Below the pieces are notes generated by a model. It was not told where the DNA came from, made no database searches, and saw only the letters and a program-made list of their open reading frames with translations. The translations under genes were made by a program, and so were the position numbers. A stretch of DNA of 64,000 nucleotides from Coralliovum pocilloporae (GTDB taxonomy: Bacteria; Pseudomonadota; Alphaproteobacteria; Rhizobiales; Cohaesibacteraceae), in the NCBI RefSeq assembly GCF_030845175.1, contig NZ_CP132542.1:2639501-2703500 (forward strand), given 5' to 3'. Shown piece after piece: positions 50,832 to 59,840 of the stretch (positions within the stretch are counted from its first letter, which is position 1; each line of letters starts with the position of its first letter).

Positions 50832-52898
50832 TTGAATTCACACCTTTTGAGACAGACGTTTATTGCGGCAGGACTGTCTGCGACAGTGGCAAGTGGTGCC
50901 CTGGCACAATCCGCGCCGTCCCTGTTTGCTGTTCTTGCTCTGAGCCCCGGCGATACGATCAGCGGGCTCACGTGTAATCCTGACGGAACCGTTCAGAGCG
51001 TCACTGTGAGTGGGACCTTTCCCGGTGGTGCACCGTTTTCGTTCACCTCCAACACCACGGTTCCTGTTTCTGAATGTCTGACGGGCGGTCCAACCCCTCC
51101 AACACCAACTCCTCCAACTCCGGGTGGGGGAGGCTCGACGCCTCCCACACCGTCTTCCTCAAGTGCTGCGACATCCGAGCAGGAGAGCAATCTTGCTGTG
51201 GCGGACCAGACTGCGGGCAGTGGTGTGGATGACTGGAGTGATGATATTCCGGGTTTCGATGAAGGATCAGGCAAACTTGATCCGGAGAGTCTGACCGGGG
51301 CTGATGCGGATCTCTGGGCAATTTTGTCTGGCGAGTATGATGATGTGGTTGATGCTGAGCACGAGCTAGCGGATGCGAGAAACAATTTCGGACGTCAGAG
51401 CTCCATCTATCACATGGTCAAGTCTATCGAATTCGTCGAGGATACCTCACAACCGGGCACATTCGTCATCGTCTATGATGGGTATTCGAACGGCAAACGC
51501 GATCCGTTTGGCGAAGGAATTCAGATCAGCGATGAAGATGACCGGCAGAACTTTGAGGATCTCTATGGCATAGATACCGGCCCGCTGCTGGAGGCCCTCG
51601 AAAATGGTGATCTCGGTGCAGCTCAAAGTGCCTATGGACAACTGGTCCAGTCCCAGACGGACGCCTTGATTGCAGCCGATGACAAGCAGACCAACGCTGT
51701 TCTCAACTATAACCAGCTCGTGGATAACGGCCGGGTTCAGTCCTATAACAGTGCGGCTGAATCCGCCTCGACCAGCGGGCTGGCGGAACCTCTTCTGGGT
51801 TCTCTCCGTTACGCACCCGAAAGCGTTCCTTTCAGTGGTGAAGCGAACCAGGCTTTTGATGCGATCAATCAGGCGCTTGGCCTGCCCCGCAGCTCTGGCC
51901 CGGGAGGGCAGGGGGTCGCCTATGTCTCGTCCCTGTTGCCAGGGCAGCACGCGGCCGGGCTTAGCAAGGGTGCGCGCACCTTACAGGAACAGGTCAGGGA
52001 TCCGGCGCGCCGTGCCGTGCTGAGGCGGCAGCTGCGGCAGGCCTTTGCAAGACAGGCAGCCGGACAACACGGGACCGGCGTCAGCTCACTTCAGACATGG
52101 GTCTCTACAAACCATAATTTCAGCGATGACAATCGCCGCGGAGCCGAGGCGGATGGCGATCAGACCGTGATTGAGGCCGGAGCTCTGATGCGGGTGCATG
52201 AGGATGTGGTGATTGGCGCAAAACTCCGTTATCGCCATCTGGATTCGCAGCGCAGGGACAGGAGCATCTCGACAGAAGCTGATGGCTTCGGTGGTGCCGT
52301 GTTTGCCCGGTTTTCCTTGCCGCAAGGCGCCGTGCTGACACCGCTTGTCGCTCTTGAATTCACCAGAACCGACCTTGACCTTACGGCGGGCGGTACAACG
52401 CTGACCGGTACATTCGACACGGATATCCTGACCATCGGCGGCACCCTGTCGCGGGAATTCACATTCGAGGACCAGGACAATAACCGCACTTTCTATATCG
52501 AGCCGAACCTGTCCCTGTCCTATGTCACGGCCCGTCGGAGTGCCTATACCCGCTCAGATGGAGCCCAGATCCCCGGCACGCGGGTTGATACGGGCACATT
52601 GAGCTTCAACCCCACCTTCGGCGTCCGGCTCTATGATGTGGGCACGATGCTGAAGAGCGCCGAGCCGTTTATCGGCGTGAGTGGTGTCTGGAATTTCGAA
52701 ACACCCAATGACTTCCTGTCCACCAGCGGCACTCTGGTGGAAACGCCAGACCTGTTCGCCGGGATCAACGGTGGTATCTCGATTGAGACAGAAGGTGGCA
52801 TGCGCGGCACACTCCGGGCCACCTATTCCGGCCTCGGCTCAGACATCCGCTCAACCTCCATCTTCGGCCAACTGACCATTCCGCTGGATGGGTTTTAG
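50832..52898 (+). CDS. Autotransporter outer-membrane beta-barrel protein
   Basis: A protein of up to 688 residues. A signal peptide (RQTFIAAGLSATVASGALAQ) starts it; no ATG is available, so it begins at TTG 50832 or TTG 50847. A Pro/Thr/Gly-rich linker (about residues 85-115, PTPPTPTPPTPGGGG) precedes a helical passenger of about 300 residues. The C-terminal ~270 residues form a 12-strand autotransporter barrel with amphipathic strands (VVIGAKLRYRHLDSQ, GAVLTPLVALEFTRTDLDLT) and a terminal Phe (QLTIPLDGF). It probably displays or anchors the passenger at the surface; the passenger's function is unknown. Confidence 0.88.
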   Translation: MNSHLLRQTFIAAGLSATVASGALAQSAPSLFAVLALSPGDTISGLTCNPDGTVQSVTVSGTFPGGAPFSFTSNTTVPVSECLTGGPTPPTPTPPTPGGGGSTPPTPSSSSAATSEQESNLAVADQTAGSGVDDWSDDIPGFDEGSGKLDPESLTGADADLWAILSGEYDDVVDAEHELADARNNFGRQSSIYHMVKSIEFVEDTSQPGTFVIVYDGYSNGKRDPFGEGIQISDEDDRQNFEDLYGIDTGPLLEALENGDLGAAQSAYGQLVQSQTDALIAADDKQTNAVLNYNQLVDNGRVQSYNSAAESASTSGLAEPLLGSLRYAPESVPFSGEANQAFDAINQALGLPRSSGPGGQGVAYVSSLLPGQHAAGLSKGARTLQEQVRDPARRAVLRRQLRQAFARQAAGQHGTGVSSLQTWVSTNHNFSDDNRRGAEADGDQTVIEAGALMRVHEDVVIGAKLRYRHLDSQRRDRSISTEADGFGGAVFARFSLPQGAVLTPLVALEFTRTDLDLTAGGTTLTGTFDTDILTIGGTLSREFTFEDQDNNRTFYIEPNLSLSYVTARRSAYTRSDGAQIPGTRVDTGTLSFNPTFGVRLYDVGTMLKSAEPFIGVSGVWNFETPNDFLSTSGTLVETPDLFAGINGGISIETEGGMRGTLRATYSGLGSDIRSTSIFGQLTIPLDGF

Positions 52899-52987
52899 GG
52901 GTGTGTTTAGCTGGCCTTCGGAAAACCTCTTTGACCCTTAGCCGAGTATGACGTTTTATGTTTAAATAAAACGTGCAGGAGGGGGGC

Positions 52988-54022
52988 ATGGCAGAAACTG
53001 AAAATGCAAGTATCGAACTTGAAAGAGTTCGTCAAAGGTACGGTCTGTACAAGGTTCTTGCGGGAAGTGCCGCAGTCGGCATTATATCTGCGATGCTGCC
53101 GTTCATAATTGAGCAGGCCAAGATCTCACTTGATACCGAGAAGTCTCGACGCGATTTTGTTGTAGAGTATGTTAGAATGCTCGAGGAAAAACCGGATTCT
53201 CAAATTGCACTAGCGGACTATTTTTCTTTTGTTTTGCCGAGTGAGAAGCAGCGCGGCTTATGGGCGGCGTATGGCAAACATCTGGCTGAGAAAAGTGCGG
53301 CGGAAAACGCGAAAAGCCAAGAGCTTGAACGACTCTTAAAAGAGAGCGATGGCAACAAAACGGCTGAGGTCAGTAAACTTCAGAGAGAACTGTTCACGTT
53401 AAGGCAACAACTCAAGCCGCTCATCTCCACTGGCAAGCAATGCTTAAGCAGCAGAGCATTCTCGAGAACCGCAAGTGAGTATGAACGATTATTCTGGAGC
53501 ATAGAAGTCAGTCAGCGTAACAAGAAACAAGTCAAAGACTTGGCTGACAGGGTTTTGGCAGAACGTGCTCGTTATGAGAACGTGGTGCAAGACACGCTGG
53601 TTCCATGGTTTTTTGTTGGCCTGATCCATATGATGGAAAGCCAGTTCAATTTTTCCGGGCATCTTATTAATGGCGACCCACTCACAAGCAGAACAGTTAA
53701 TATTCCTGCTAGTCGTCCACTATCAGGTACGCCACCTTTCACATGGGAAGAGAGTGCGAAAGATCTAATCGAATATAAAAAATACAGACAGTTGAAGGAC
53801 TGGTCATTGAGCCGGATACTTTATCGGCTAGAAAAGTACAATGGATGGGGATATCGGCATAAAGGGGTTTGCTCGCCTTATCTCTGGTCCTTTTCTCAGC
53901 ACTACAGAGGCGGCCAGTATGTTGCTGATGGTGTCTATTCGCCCAAAGCCATATCCAGGCAGATCGGCGCGGCCGTTGTTTTAAAAGAATTGGTGGATCG
54001 TGGGGCTATTTCTTTAGACTGA
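52988..54022 (+). CDS. Membrane-anchored protein with lysozyme-like C-terminal domain
   Basis: A 344-residue protein. One membrane helix (about 20-40, VLAGSAAVGIISAMLPFIIE) is followed by a coiled coil (about 100-150, SAAENAKSQELERLLKES) and a C-terminal domain of about 170 residues with LVPWFFVGLIHMMESQFNFSGHL, NGDPLTSRTVNIPASRP, FTWEESAKDLIEY, RLEKYNGWGYRHKG and SPYLWSFSQHYRGGQYV. I recognise this pattern from proteins annotated as phage or bacterial murein hydrolases, where the Glu in HMMES would be catalytic. AGGAGGGGGG gives the start at 52988. The gene is A+T-richer than its surroundings, so it may be acquired. Confidence 0.78.
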   Translation: MAETENASIELERVRQRYGLYKVLAGSAAVGIISAMLPFIIEQAKISLDTEKSRRDFVVEYVRMLEEKPDSQIALADYFSFVLPSEKQRGLWAAYGKHLAEKSAAENAKSQELERLLKESDGNKTAEVSKLQRELFTLRQQLKPLISTGKQCLSSRAFSRTASEYERLFWSIEVSQRNKKQVKDLADRVLAERARYENVVQDTLVPWFFVGLIHMMESQFNFSGHLINGDPLTSRTVNIPASRPLSGTPPFTWEESAKDLIEYKKYRQLKDWSLSRILYRLEKYNGWGYRHKGVCSPYLWSFSQHYRGGQYVADGVYSPKAISRQIGAAVVLKELVDRGAISLD

Positions 54023-54047
54023 GTTTCCGCACGCAGACTGCTTGTTC

Positions 54048-55472
54048 TCACTTATACCCGATCCGGAAGCCGCCCCAGTGACGGCCGTTTACGCGGATGG
54101 TGCAGGAGGCGTCTTTCATCAGGACGAATTTGCCGCCACCCATATCGCGACGATAAGTCTGCAGCTGGCGGCCACTGGCGTTCTTGCCGGCACCCAGGCC
54201 GACAGGGTCGTTGAAGATGCGGCGGTTGCGGCAATGGCTGGCATTCCACACCGGGTCTGACCCCTGTTTCTGGGAGAAAACCAGATTATGCGTTGGCAGA
54301 TAGCCATTCCTGTCCACCGCCGCGCAGAACACCATGGCGTCATGCTGCTGGAGCAGGGGCTCCTGAACATCAGGCAGAAGGCGGTCAGTGAGCTCGGTGA
54401 ACTTTGTCATCACCTGCTCAGGGTTTGTACCAGGAACGGGGGTGTAGGTGAAGTCGAACAGGTCGTGCTCGCTGATGGTCCCGGATGCGATCGCGTCTTC
54501 AAACAGTTGACCGATCTGCGCCGCTGTCCGTTCTGCGCAGCCCAGCATACGGGCGTCCAGAGTTTCAATGCCGTCAACGGCTGTGGAGCTGATCAGGCTG
54601 TCTGCGGAGCGGACGGCCCCGACGGCTTCCTCTGAAGCCTTGGAGAGCGATGCGGCATCGGCCGTCAGCTGACTGTCGAGCGTGCGGACTTCGCCCGAGA
54701 AGTCGCTCAGCGTCCGACTGTTTTCATCCACACGACTGGAAATGTCTGATGATGAGGACTGAAGCTGTCCCATGGTCTCCTCAAGGCTGACCATGACATT
54801 CTGAACTGCTTCTGTTGTGTCCTTCACGGCACTCACCTGGGAGACAGCTTCGTCGCAGACACCGATCAGGGATCCTGTTTCCTCGTCCAGGGAAGCGATG
54901 GTCTCTGCAATCTTCTCTGTGGCCTGGCTCGTCTGCTGGGCAAGCGCTTTGACCTCTGAGGCTACCACCGCAAAGCCGCGTCCGGCTTCACCGGCGCGCG
55001 CTGCCTCAATCGTGGCATTTAGGGCTAGAAGGTTGGTTTGCCGGGCAATCCCGTCAATCACATCAGAGAACGAGCGGACGCCGGTCAACGCGTTCTGCAG
55101 ATCCTGTAGCTGACTGCTGATATCTCCCACAGCCTGGGACAGGGTCGCAATCGTATCGACTGCGGTATTCACCTGGGAGCGGGCCTGTCGGGATTCCTCA
55201 ATGGATGCATCGGACTGGGCTCGGGTTTCCTGGACAGCCGTTGCAATCTGCTCATTGATGGATTGCACACGGTCGATGGATGCCTGAAAAGACTGGAATG
55301 TTTTGCTGGTCGATGCAGAGTGTGCAGAAGCATCCTGAAGGACGCCTGCCACATCAGCAATCTGCAGGCCGAAATGGGACATGTTTTGCGCGAGGTCCCG
55401 CGCCAGATCCAGATGTGAGCTGCACGGATCTGTGGACTGGCCTTCCATGACCTCGACGGGCTGATCTGACAC
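54048..55472 (-). CDS. Soluble methyl-accepting chemotaxis protein
   Basis: A 474-residue cytoplasmic chemoreceptor without membrane helices. The signalling hairpin [20 protein letters not shown] is followed by [20 protein letters not shown] at about residues 145-185. The C-terminal ~170 residues form a sensory domain seen in other soluble MCPs ([49 protein letters not shown]), with Cys and His residues that could bind a cofactor. The start is GTG 55472, with GGGGAG six bases upstream. No chemotaxis operon is adjacent, so it works with kinases encoded elsewhere. Confidence 0.92.
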   Translation of the reverse strand: MSDQPVEVMEGQSTDPCSSHLDLARDLAQNMSHFGLQIADVAGVLQDASAHSASTSKTFQSFQASIDRVQSINEQIATAVQETRAQSDASIEESRQARSQVNTAVDTIATLSQAVGDISSQLQDLQNALTGVRSFSDVIDGIARQTNLLALNATIEAARAGEAGRGFAVVASEVKALAQQTSQATEKIAETIASLDEETGSLIGVCDEAVSQVSAVKDTTEAVQNVMVSLEETMGQLQSSSSDISSRVDENSRTLSDFSGEVRTLDSQLTADAASLSKASEEAVGAVRSADSLISSTAVDGIETLDARMLGCAERTAAQIGQLFEDAIASGTISEHDLFDFTYTPVPGTNPEQVMTKFTELTDRLLPDVQEPLLQQHDAMVFCAAVDRNGYLPTHNLVFSQKQGSDPVWNASHCRNRRIFNDPVGLGAGKNASGRQLQTYRRDMGGGKFVLMKDASCTIRVNGRHWGGFRIGYK

Positions 55473-55768
55473 CTTTTGCTCCCCACTCGGCTGATCAAAC
55501 TGAACGAGATATACTGTTTTATGGTTAACAAAGCGTGTGTTGAAGGCCGGTTCCGCTTGTCACTTATACGTATAAATATCTGGTTTCTAAGTTGATTTCC
55601 GATCGTGGTCTTGGGTGGTATGTCAGTGACGGGCATATGCCTGATGATGCAGTCATAACTGATGCTGATCACCTCATTTCACGATGGTGTTCAGCTACCT
55701 TTATTTTCACGGTTTCGAAACAATATGAAGGCAAGGGCACCGGGGCATCAAGTCAGGAGATCAGCATC

Positions 55769-56074
55769 ATGATGAGACGCTCGGCATTTTCCACACTCGC
55801 CCTTGTAGCTGGATTGTCAGTTGCAGGGTTTGGTGCCCCGTCAGGGAGCAATGCAAAGGCAGCAGAAACCGGTCTGACCGGATCTTCCTTAGTCACCAAA
55901 GCGGCGCTGAAACAGAAATCCAAGCGGCAGAAGAGGGCAGCGAAGGCCAACAGCCTGCGCAAGGGGCATAATGCCCAGAACCGCCGACAGTCTCGCGGTC
56001 ATTATATAGGGCCGCGCCGGGTTCTGCGTTTCTATGGTCATTATGACACCTTCGGTCGCTACGGTGCTCGCTGA
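55769..56074 (+). CDS. Small exported basic protein
   Basis: A 101-residue protein with a signal peptide (about 1-28, ALVAGLSVAGFGAPSGSNAKA) and a very basic mature part (KQKSKRQKRAAKANSLRKG, then QSRGHYIGPRRVLRFYGHYD). There is no known domain. The ATG at 55769 follows AGGAG. The signal peptide style resembles that of the next gene (56195), so the two may be distant relatives or share a secretion or cell-surface role. Earlier in-frame codons from 55592 do not look coding. Confidence 0.7.
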   Translation: MMRRSAFSTLALVAGLSVAGFGAPSGSNAKAAETGLTGSSLVTKAALKQKSKRQKRAAKANSLRKGHNAQNRRQSRGHYIGPRRVLRFYGHYDTFGRYGAR

Positions 56075-56194
56075 TCAGTCAAGTACGTTCACGATGGCGT
56101 TTACGTAAGCGTAATTTACAGAACCGCTCCCATATGAAGAACGTAGTTAACGAACAGGCAAGCAGGAAACACCAAATAGGAAAGGTTAGAAGAC

Positions 56195-56563
56195 ATGTTC
56201 ATTAAGTCATTGTTCTCAGCACTCGCCCTCGCAGTTGGTCTTTCTGCGGGATCAGTCGGCTCTGCAGCGGCGGCGCCGGTTACCTTCACAGAGCTCGCGG
56301 CCAAGGATCGCGCAAATGTGGTGCAGGCTGGTTTTAAATATAAATTCAAACGCCATCGCGGCTTTAAGAAGCATTATGGCTTCCGGAAGCATCATGGTTT
56401 CAAACGCCATCACGGCTTTAAGCGCCATCATGGTTTCAAGAAGCGTCATGGGTTCAAGAAATACTATGGCTTCAGCCGTCACAGCAGCTTCCGCAGCCGT
56501 GGTTTCGGTGGGCATCGCGGTTTCCGTGGCCATCGTGGTGGTCGCGGTCACAGCAAGCACTAA
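56195..56563 (+). CDS. Exported protein with tandem GFK-(R/K)-H-H repeats
   Basis: A 122-residue protein. The signal peptide (about 1-27, LALAVGLSAGSVGSAAAA) is followed by a short stretch and then seven imperfect hexapeptides of the type GF(K/R)(K/R)H(H/Y), from about residue 55 to 98. A Gly/Arg/His tail (FGGHRGFRGHRGGRGHSKH) ends it. Such histidine- and arginine-rich proteins may bind metals, nucleic acid or acidic polysaccharide; none of this is shown. AGGAAAGG precedes the start. Confidence 0.75.
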   Translation: MFIKSLFSALALAVGLSAGSVGSAAAAPVTFTELAAKDRANVVQAGFKYKFKRHRGFKKHYGFRKHHGFKRHHGFKRHHGFKKRHGFKKYYGFSRHSSFRSRGFGGHRGFRGHRGGRGHSKH

Positions 56564-56641
56564 GAGTGTTGGCTGAGCGATAAGCTTTACCATCTGGCCG
56601 GCTCGTCCCTTCTGGTGCGAGCCGGTGTCGTTTGAAGAAGC

Positions 56642-57547
56642 CTAAGCGACTAGAATAGCTGCCGCCTCGTCAATAAGGGCAGCAGCCAGAATATCGGAGC
56701 CGAAGATTGGCTGCTGCCGTCTCTTCTGGATGAGCGCCAGATCCCGTCCGGCCTGAGGTAGATTAAGAGGGCGTAACGCGATGTCCCGGCTGTGAACACC
56801 AACGGCGGCAGTATAGATCTCTGGCAGGATAGCAACACCAACACCGGTCGCTGCCATCAACCGGATGGTGTCAAGACTGCTTCCTGTATAATCCGCTGAA
56901 ATGGATGCGCCACAGTCACTGGCCAGATCATGAACGATCCGGGACAACCGATGGGATCGGTCCAGGGTAAGAAGGATCTTGTCCTTCAAGTCAGTCATAC
57001 CAACGGGCCCAGTCATGTCTGCTAGCGGATCATCAAGGGCAAAGGCAATCCAGAAGCGCTCGCTGAACAGAGGCGTCTGCAGGGTGTTGGGGTGATCCTG
57101 CGGTGTCGAGATGATCAGATCCAGCTCCCCATCACGCAGCCCTGCTTCCAGGGCCGAGGTGTTCTCATCCTTCAGCACAAGACGCAGGTTGGGGTGATCC
57201 TGATGAAGCCGTCTCACCACATTGGGCAGGATGTAAGGGCCGATGGAGGGCAGGACGCCAAGTCGTAACTGGCCGTCAAAGGGCCGTCGCCCTTTGGCAG
57301 AAATCATGAGGTCATCCATCTCGCGCAGGATAGTCCGCGCACGACGCACCACGTCCTGGCCAAGGGGCGTGACCTGAGCGCCGTTGCGGCCACGATCAAA
57401 GATCCTGAGGCCCAGTTCTGCCTCGCATTCCGCGATCTGTGCCGACAGGCTTGGCTGGGCTACGTTCAGCTTCTTTGCAGCAAGACCAAAGCGCTCCGTG
57501 TCTGCCACAGTCACCACATATTGCAATTGTCGCAGGCTGATCGACAT
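56642..57547 (-). CDS. LysR-family regulator divergent from a bicarbonate permease
   Basis: A 301-residue LysR protein. The winged HTH is at about residues 4-62 (LRQLQYVVTVADTERFGLAAKKLNVAQPSLSAQI), followed by the periplasmic-binding-like effector domain (GQLRLGVLPSIGPYILPNV, ATGVGVAILPEIY). The start at 57547 (MSISLRQLQY) is the family start; a codon at 57670 would overlap the permease gene. The 149-base intergenic region with A+T-rich dyad sequence (about 57555-57605) should contain its binding site. By position it probably regulates the SbtA-like gene. The DNA-binding start resembles OxyR/CynR-type regulators. Confidence 0.9.
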   Translation of the reverse strand: MSISLRQLQYVVTVADTERFGLAAKKLNVAQPSLSAQIAECEAELGLRIFDRGRNGAQVTPLGQDVVRRARTILREMDDLMISAKGRRPFDGQLRLGVLPSIGPYILPNVVRRLHQDHPNLRLVLKDENTSALEAGLRDGELDLIISTPQDHPNTLQTPLFSERFWIAFALDDPLADMTGPVGMTDLKDKILLTLDRSHRLSRIVHDLASDCGASISADYTGSSLDTIRLMAATGVGVAILPEIYTAAVGVHSRDIALRPLNLPQAGRDLALIQKRRQQPIFGSDILAAALIDEAAAILVA

Positions 57548-57696
57548 CCATATTTCCAGACTATTGTTCTTATTGTTTATATATATTGGAACTATATCAA
57601 AAGACAAGATACCAGCAGCGCCAGACAGAACCGAGCCTGCTGCACAACGCCATATGCGAGGTGTCGGCAAGCCCTCACACCCATGCTGGAGCCCCT

Positions 57697-58662
57697 ATGG
57701 ACGCCATCTTGTCGATGCTGGCGGGAAATCTTCTCGCGCCCACCATCCTGTTTTTCCTCCTTGGTCTCATTGCGGCGGTCACCCGCAGCGATCTGTCCAT
57801 GCCAGAGGGGGCGGCAAAGATCATGTCGATCTATCTGCTGTTTGCCATCGGCTTCAAGGGTGGGGCGAACCTCATCAGCAATGGCCTGACTTGGCAGACA
57901 TTCGCGACCCTGGGGGCAGGGGCTGCCCTCTCCTTTGTCATTCCCTTCATTGCATTTTTCCTTCTGAAGCTGATGACCAGGCTGGATGACCTCAACGCGG
58001 CGGCAGTCGCGGGGCATTATGGCTCAATCTCGATTGTTACGTTCGTCACGGCCACAAGCCTGCTTGAGCTGAACGGTATGGAGTTTGAAGGTTACATGGT
58101 GGCCGTTGCGGCCGTGATGGAAGTGCCCGCTATTCTCTCAGCCTTGTGGATCGCGGGGTCAAAGGGCAATGCGACCCAGTCCAGAAAGAAACTGGTGCGG
58201 GATATCGTCGGCAATGGCTCCATTGTCCTGCTGGTGGGCTCGTTCATCATCGGTGCAATTACAGGCAAGGAAGGGCTTCAGGACCTCGATCCGTTTATTG
58301 TTGTGCCCTTTACCGGCATTCTCTGTCTCTTCCTGCTGGATATGGGCCTGTCTGCCGGGCGCAGCATCCTCGAGAACCGGCACTATCTGACGCCCGGCCT
58401 CTTCGGCTTCGGCTGTCTCATGCCGCTGATTGCAGCACTTCTGGGCTTCGGTATGGGGTCCCTGGTCGGGTTGTCAGATGGCGGTGTCTTCCTGCTCATG
58501 GTGCTGGCCGCATCCGCGTCCTACATTGCGGTGCCGGCTGCTATGAAAATCGCCCTGCCACAGGCCCAGTCCGGCATCTATCTCACCATGTCCCTTGGCG
58601 TTACCTTCCCCTTCAACATAGCCATAGGCATCCCGCTCTATCTATGGATCGCAACGCTTTGA
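57697..58662 (+). CDS. SbtA-family sodium-dependent bicarbonate permease
   Basis: A 321-residue membrane protein of the SbtA/DUF897 family with about ten helices. Family stretches are MSIYLLFAIGFKGGANLI, DLNAAAVAGHYGSISIVTFV, and the C-terminal AASASYIAVPAAMKIALPQAQSGIYL. In cyanobacteria SbtA imports HCO3- with Na+ and is controlled by the PII-like SbtB; no sbtB lies next to it here. The start at 57697 has GGAG six bases upstream; an in-frame codon at 57586 lacks support. Divergent regulation by the LysR gene is likely. Confidence 0.9.
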   Translation: MDAILSMLAGNLLAPTILFFLLGLIAAVTRSDLSMPEGAAKIMSIYLLFAIGFKGGANLISNGLTWQTFATLGAGAALSFVIPFIAFFLLKLMTRLDDLNAAAVAGHYGSISIVTFVTATSLLELNGMEFEGYMVAVAAVMEVPAILSALWIAGSKGNATQSRKKLVRDIVGNGSIVLLVGSFIIGAITGKEGLQDLDPFIVVPFTGILCLFLLDMGLSAGRSILENRHYLTPGLFGFGCLMPLIAALLGFGMGSLVGLSDGGVFLLMVLAASASYIAVPAAMKIALPQAQSGIYLTMSLGVTFPFNIAIGIPLYLWIATL

Positions 58663-58725
58663 GGCTTTCGTCTGCTGTTGTCTCAACAGCGCCATGATTA
58701 GGTCTTCATGTATGACAAAGTTCAC

Positions 58726-58749
58726 ATAGCGCTCCGTACGGGGCGCTAT
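58726..58749. promoter_or_regulatory. 24-bp near-perfect palindrome upstream of the Cys/His/Met-rich gene
   Basis: ATAGCGC-N10-GCGCTAT (58726-58749) with CCGTACGG at the centre. No T-run follows, so it is more likely an operator or processing site than a terminator. Confidence 0.5.
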
Positions 58750-58790
58750 GTCGCAGTGTGTCTGGACCGTAGGCCGAATAGACTGAAATT

Positions 58791-59141
58791 ATGACTTTGC
58801 TTCGAACCCTTTTCCTGATCCTGGCTCTCATCGTGTCTCAGACTGCGATGATGGCGACCGTGGGTGGTGTGCCTGCTGCAGCCAGCGTATCAGGCTCTGA
58901 TCGCCATATGGGGCATACATCAGCGGAGATGGAGCACGGGGAAGCGACACCGGCAATGCCATGTTGCGTGGATATGTCTGATCTGTCGTCCCATGGAGCA
59001 GGGGGCTGTGTTTTCTGTGTTATGATGCTGTCTTCTGATATTGCTCAACCCGATGGGCGGGTTAAACAGGTCGTCTTGCCCACCGTGAAGCTCTTCCGGT
59101 CAAGGCAGAGCGCACAACTGCTACGACCTCCAATATCCTGA
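58791..59141 (+). CDS. Small Cys/His/Met-rich exported protein (possible copper-binding)
   Basis: A 116-residue protein with a signal peptide (LRTLFLILALIVSQTAMMATV) and a metal-ligand-rich middle: HMGHTSAEMEHGEATPAMPCC and HGAGGCVFCVMM. The paired cysteines (CC and CVFC) with nearby His/Met suggest copper or another soft metal. I do not recognise a named family with certainty. The neighbouring DUF411 gene (also copper-linked in many genomes) 176 bases on supports a metal role. Confidence 0.7.
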   Translation: MTLLRTLFLILALIVSQTAMMATVGGVPAAASVSGSDRHMGHTSAEMEHGEATPAMPCCVDMSDLSSHGAGGCVFCVMMLSSDIAQPDGRVKQVVLPTVKLFRSRQSAQLLRPPIS

Positions 59142-59317
59142 TCTTTCTGAATAGACCCGCGTGTTGCTGCAACACGCACCTGATGATCCGGCGAAGGCTG
59201 CGTTCTGCTTGTCAGAGGCGTGCGATCAAGCTCTCAATCGGCTTCAGGAATAAATCCCGCTCCGCAGGCAGCACTCTGTCTCTGTGAGCAGGTTTGAAGT
59301 ATCAGAAAGGTTTTAAA

Positions 59318-59779
59318 ATGAAAAAGAGTAATCTTATCAAGGTGCTGTCGGTTCTGTTTCTCGTGACAGGGCTGTCAACAGCGGTCTCGGCAGAGACTCT
59401 TGGGAAAATGTCAGTGTTCAAGTCACCCTATTGTGGCTGCTGCACCGCCTGGATGCAGGCCATGGAGAAGGCAGGCTTCTCAATTGATGTCGAGAATATC
59501 GAAGATATGGACCCGGTCAAAAAGCAGGCCGGGATTCCTGAGGATATGCAGGCCTGCCATACAGCTGCAGTGGATGGATATGTGATTGAGGGGCATGTTC
59601 CCCTCGAAGCCGTCCACAAACTACTTGAGGAACGCCCCGACATCCGCGGTATCGCCGTTCCAGGAATGCCGATGGGCTCGCTCGGCATGGGGGACGATGA
59701 AAATGCCCGATACACGGTCTATGCGCTGCCCAGGGACCCGTCAAAGGATCCGGAGCCTTTCTTTGAGGCGGGAGAATAG
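59318..59779 (+). CDS. DUF411 family metal-binding protein
   Basis: A 153-residue exported protein. A signal peptide covers about 1-24. The DUF411 signature VFKSPYCGCCTAWMQAMEKAG supplies the CGCC pair; GIPEDMQACHTAAVDGYVIEGHVP and RGIAVPGMPMGSLGM complete the domain. Members are often encoded with copper resistance genes, and the CGCC site is presumed to bind copper. AGAAAGG lies upstream of ATG 59318; an earlier TTG at 59294 is unlikely. It may share its regulator with the gene at 58791. Confidence 0.92.
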   Translation: MKKSNLIKVLSVLFLVTGLSTAVSAETLGKMSVFKSPYCGCCTAWMQAMEKAGFSIDVENIEDMDPVKKQAGIPEDMQACHTAAVDGYVIEGHVPLEAVHKLLEERPDIRGIAVPGMPMGSLGMGDDENARYTVYALPRDPSKDPEPFFEAGE

Positions 59780-59840
59780 GGATCTGATCCCAAGAGCACG
59801 AACCTGCGTTGGGAGGAGGCTAGAGAACTCCTCCCGGCCC

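Noticed and set aside
51090..51135. Repeated CCAACTCC/CCAACACC units as a CRISPR-like or minisatellite array
   Set aside because: They encode the Pro-Thr linker of the autotransporter in frame; spacers and constant repeat length are absent.
56340..56470. Tandem DNA repeat as CRISPR
   Set aside because: The repeat is 18 bases long, contiguous and in frame with the hexapeptides of the 122-residue protein; there are no spacers.
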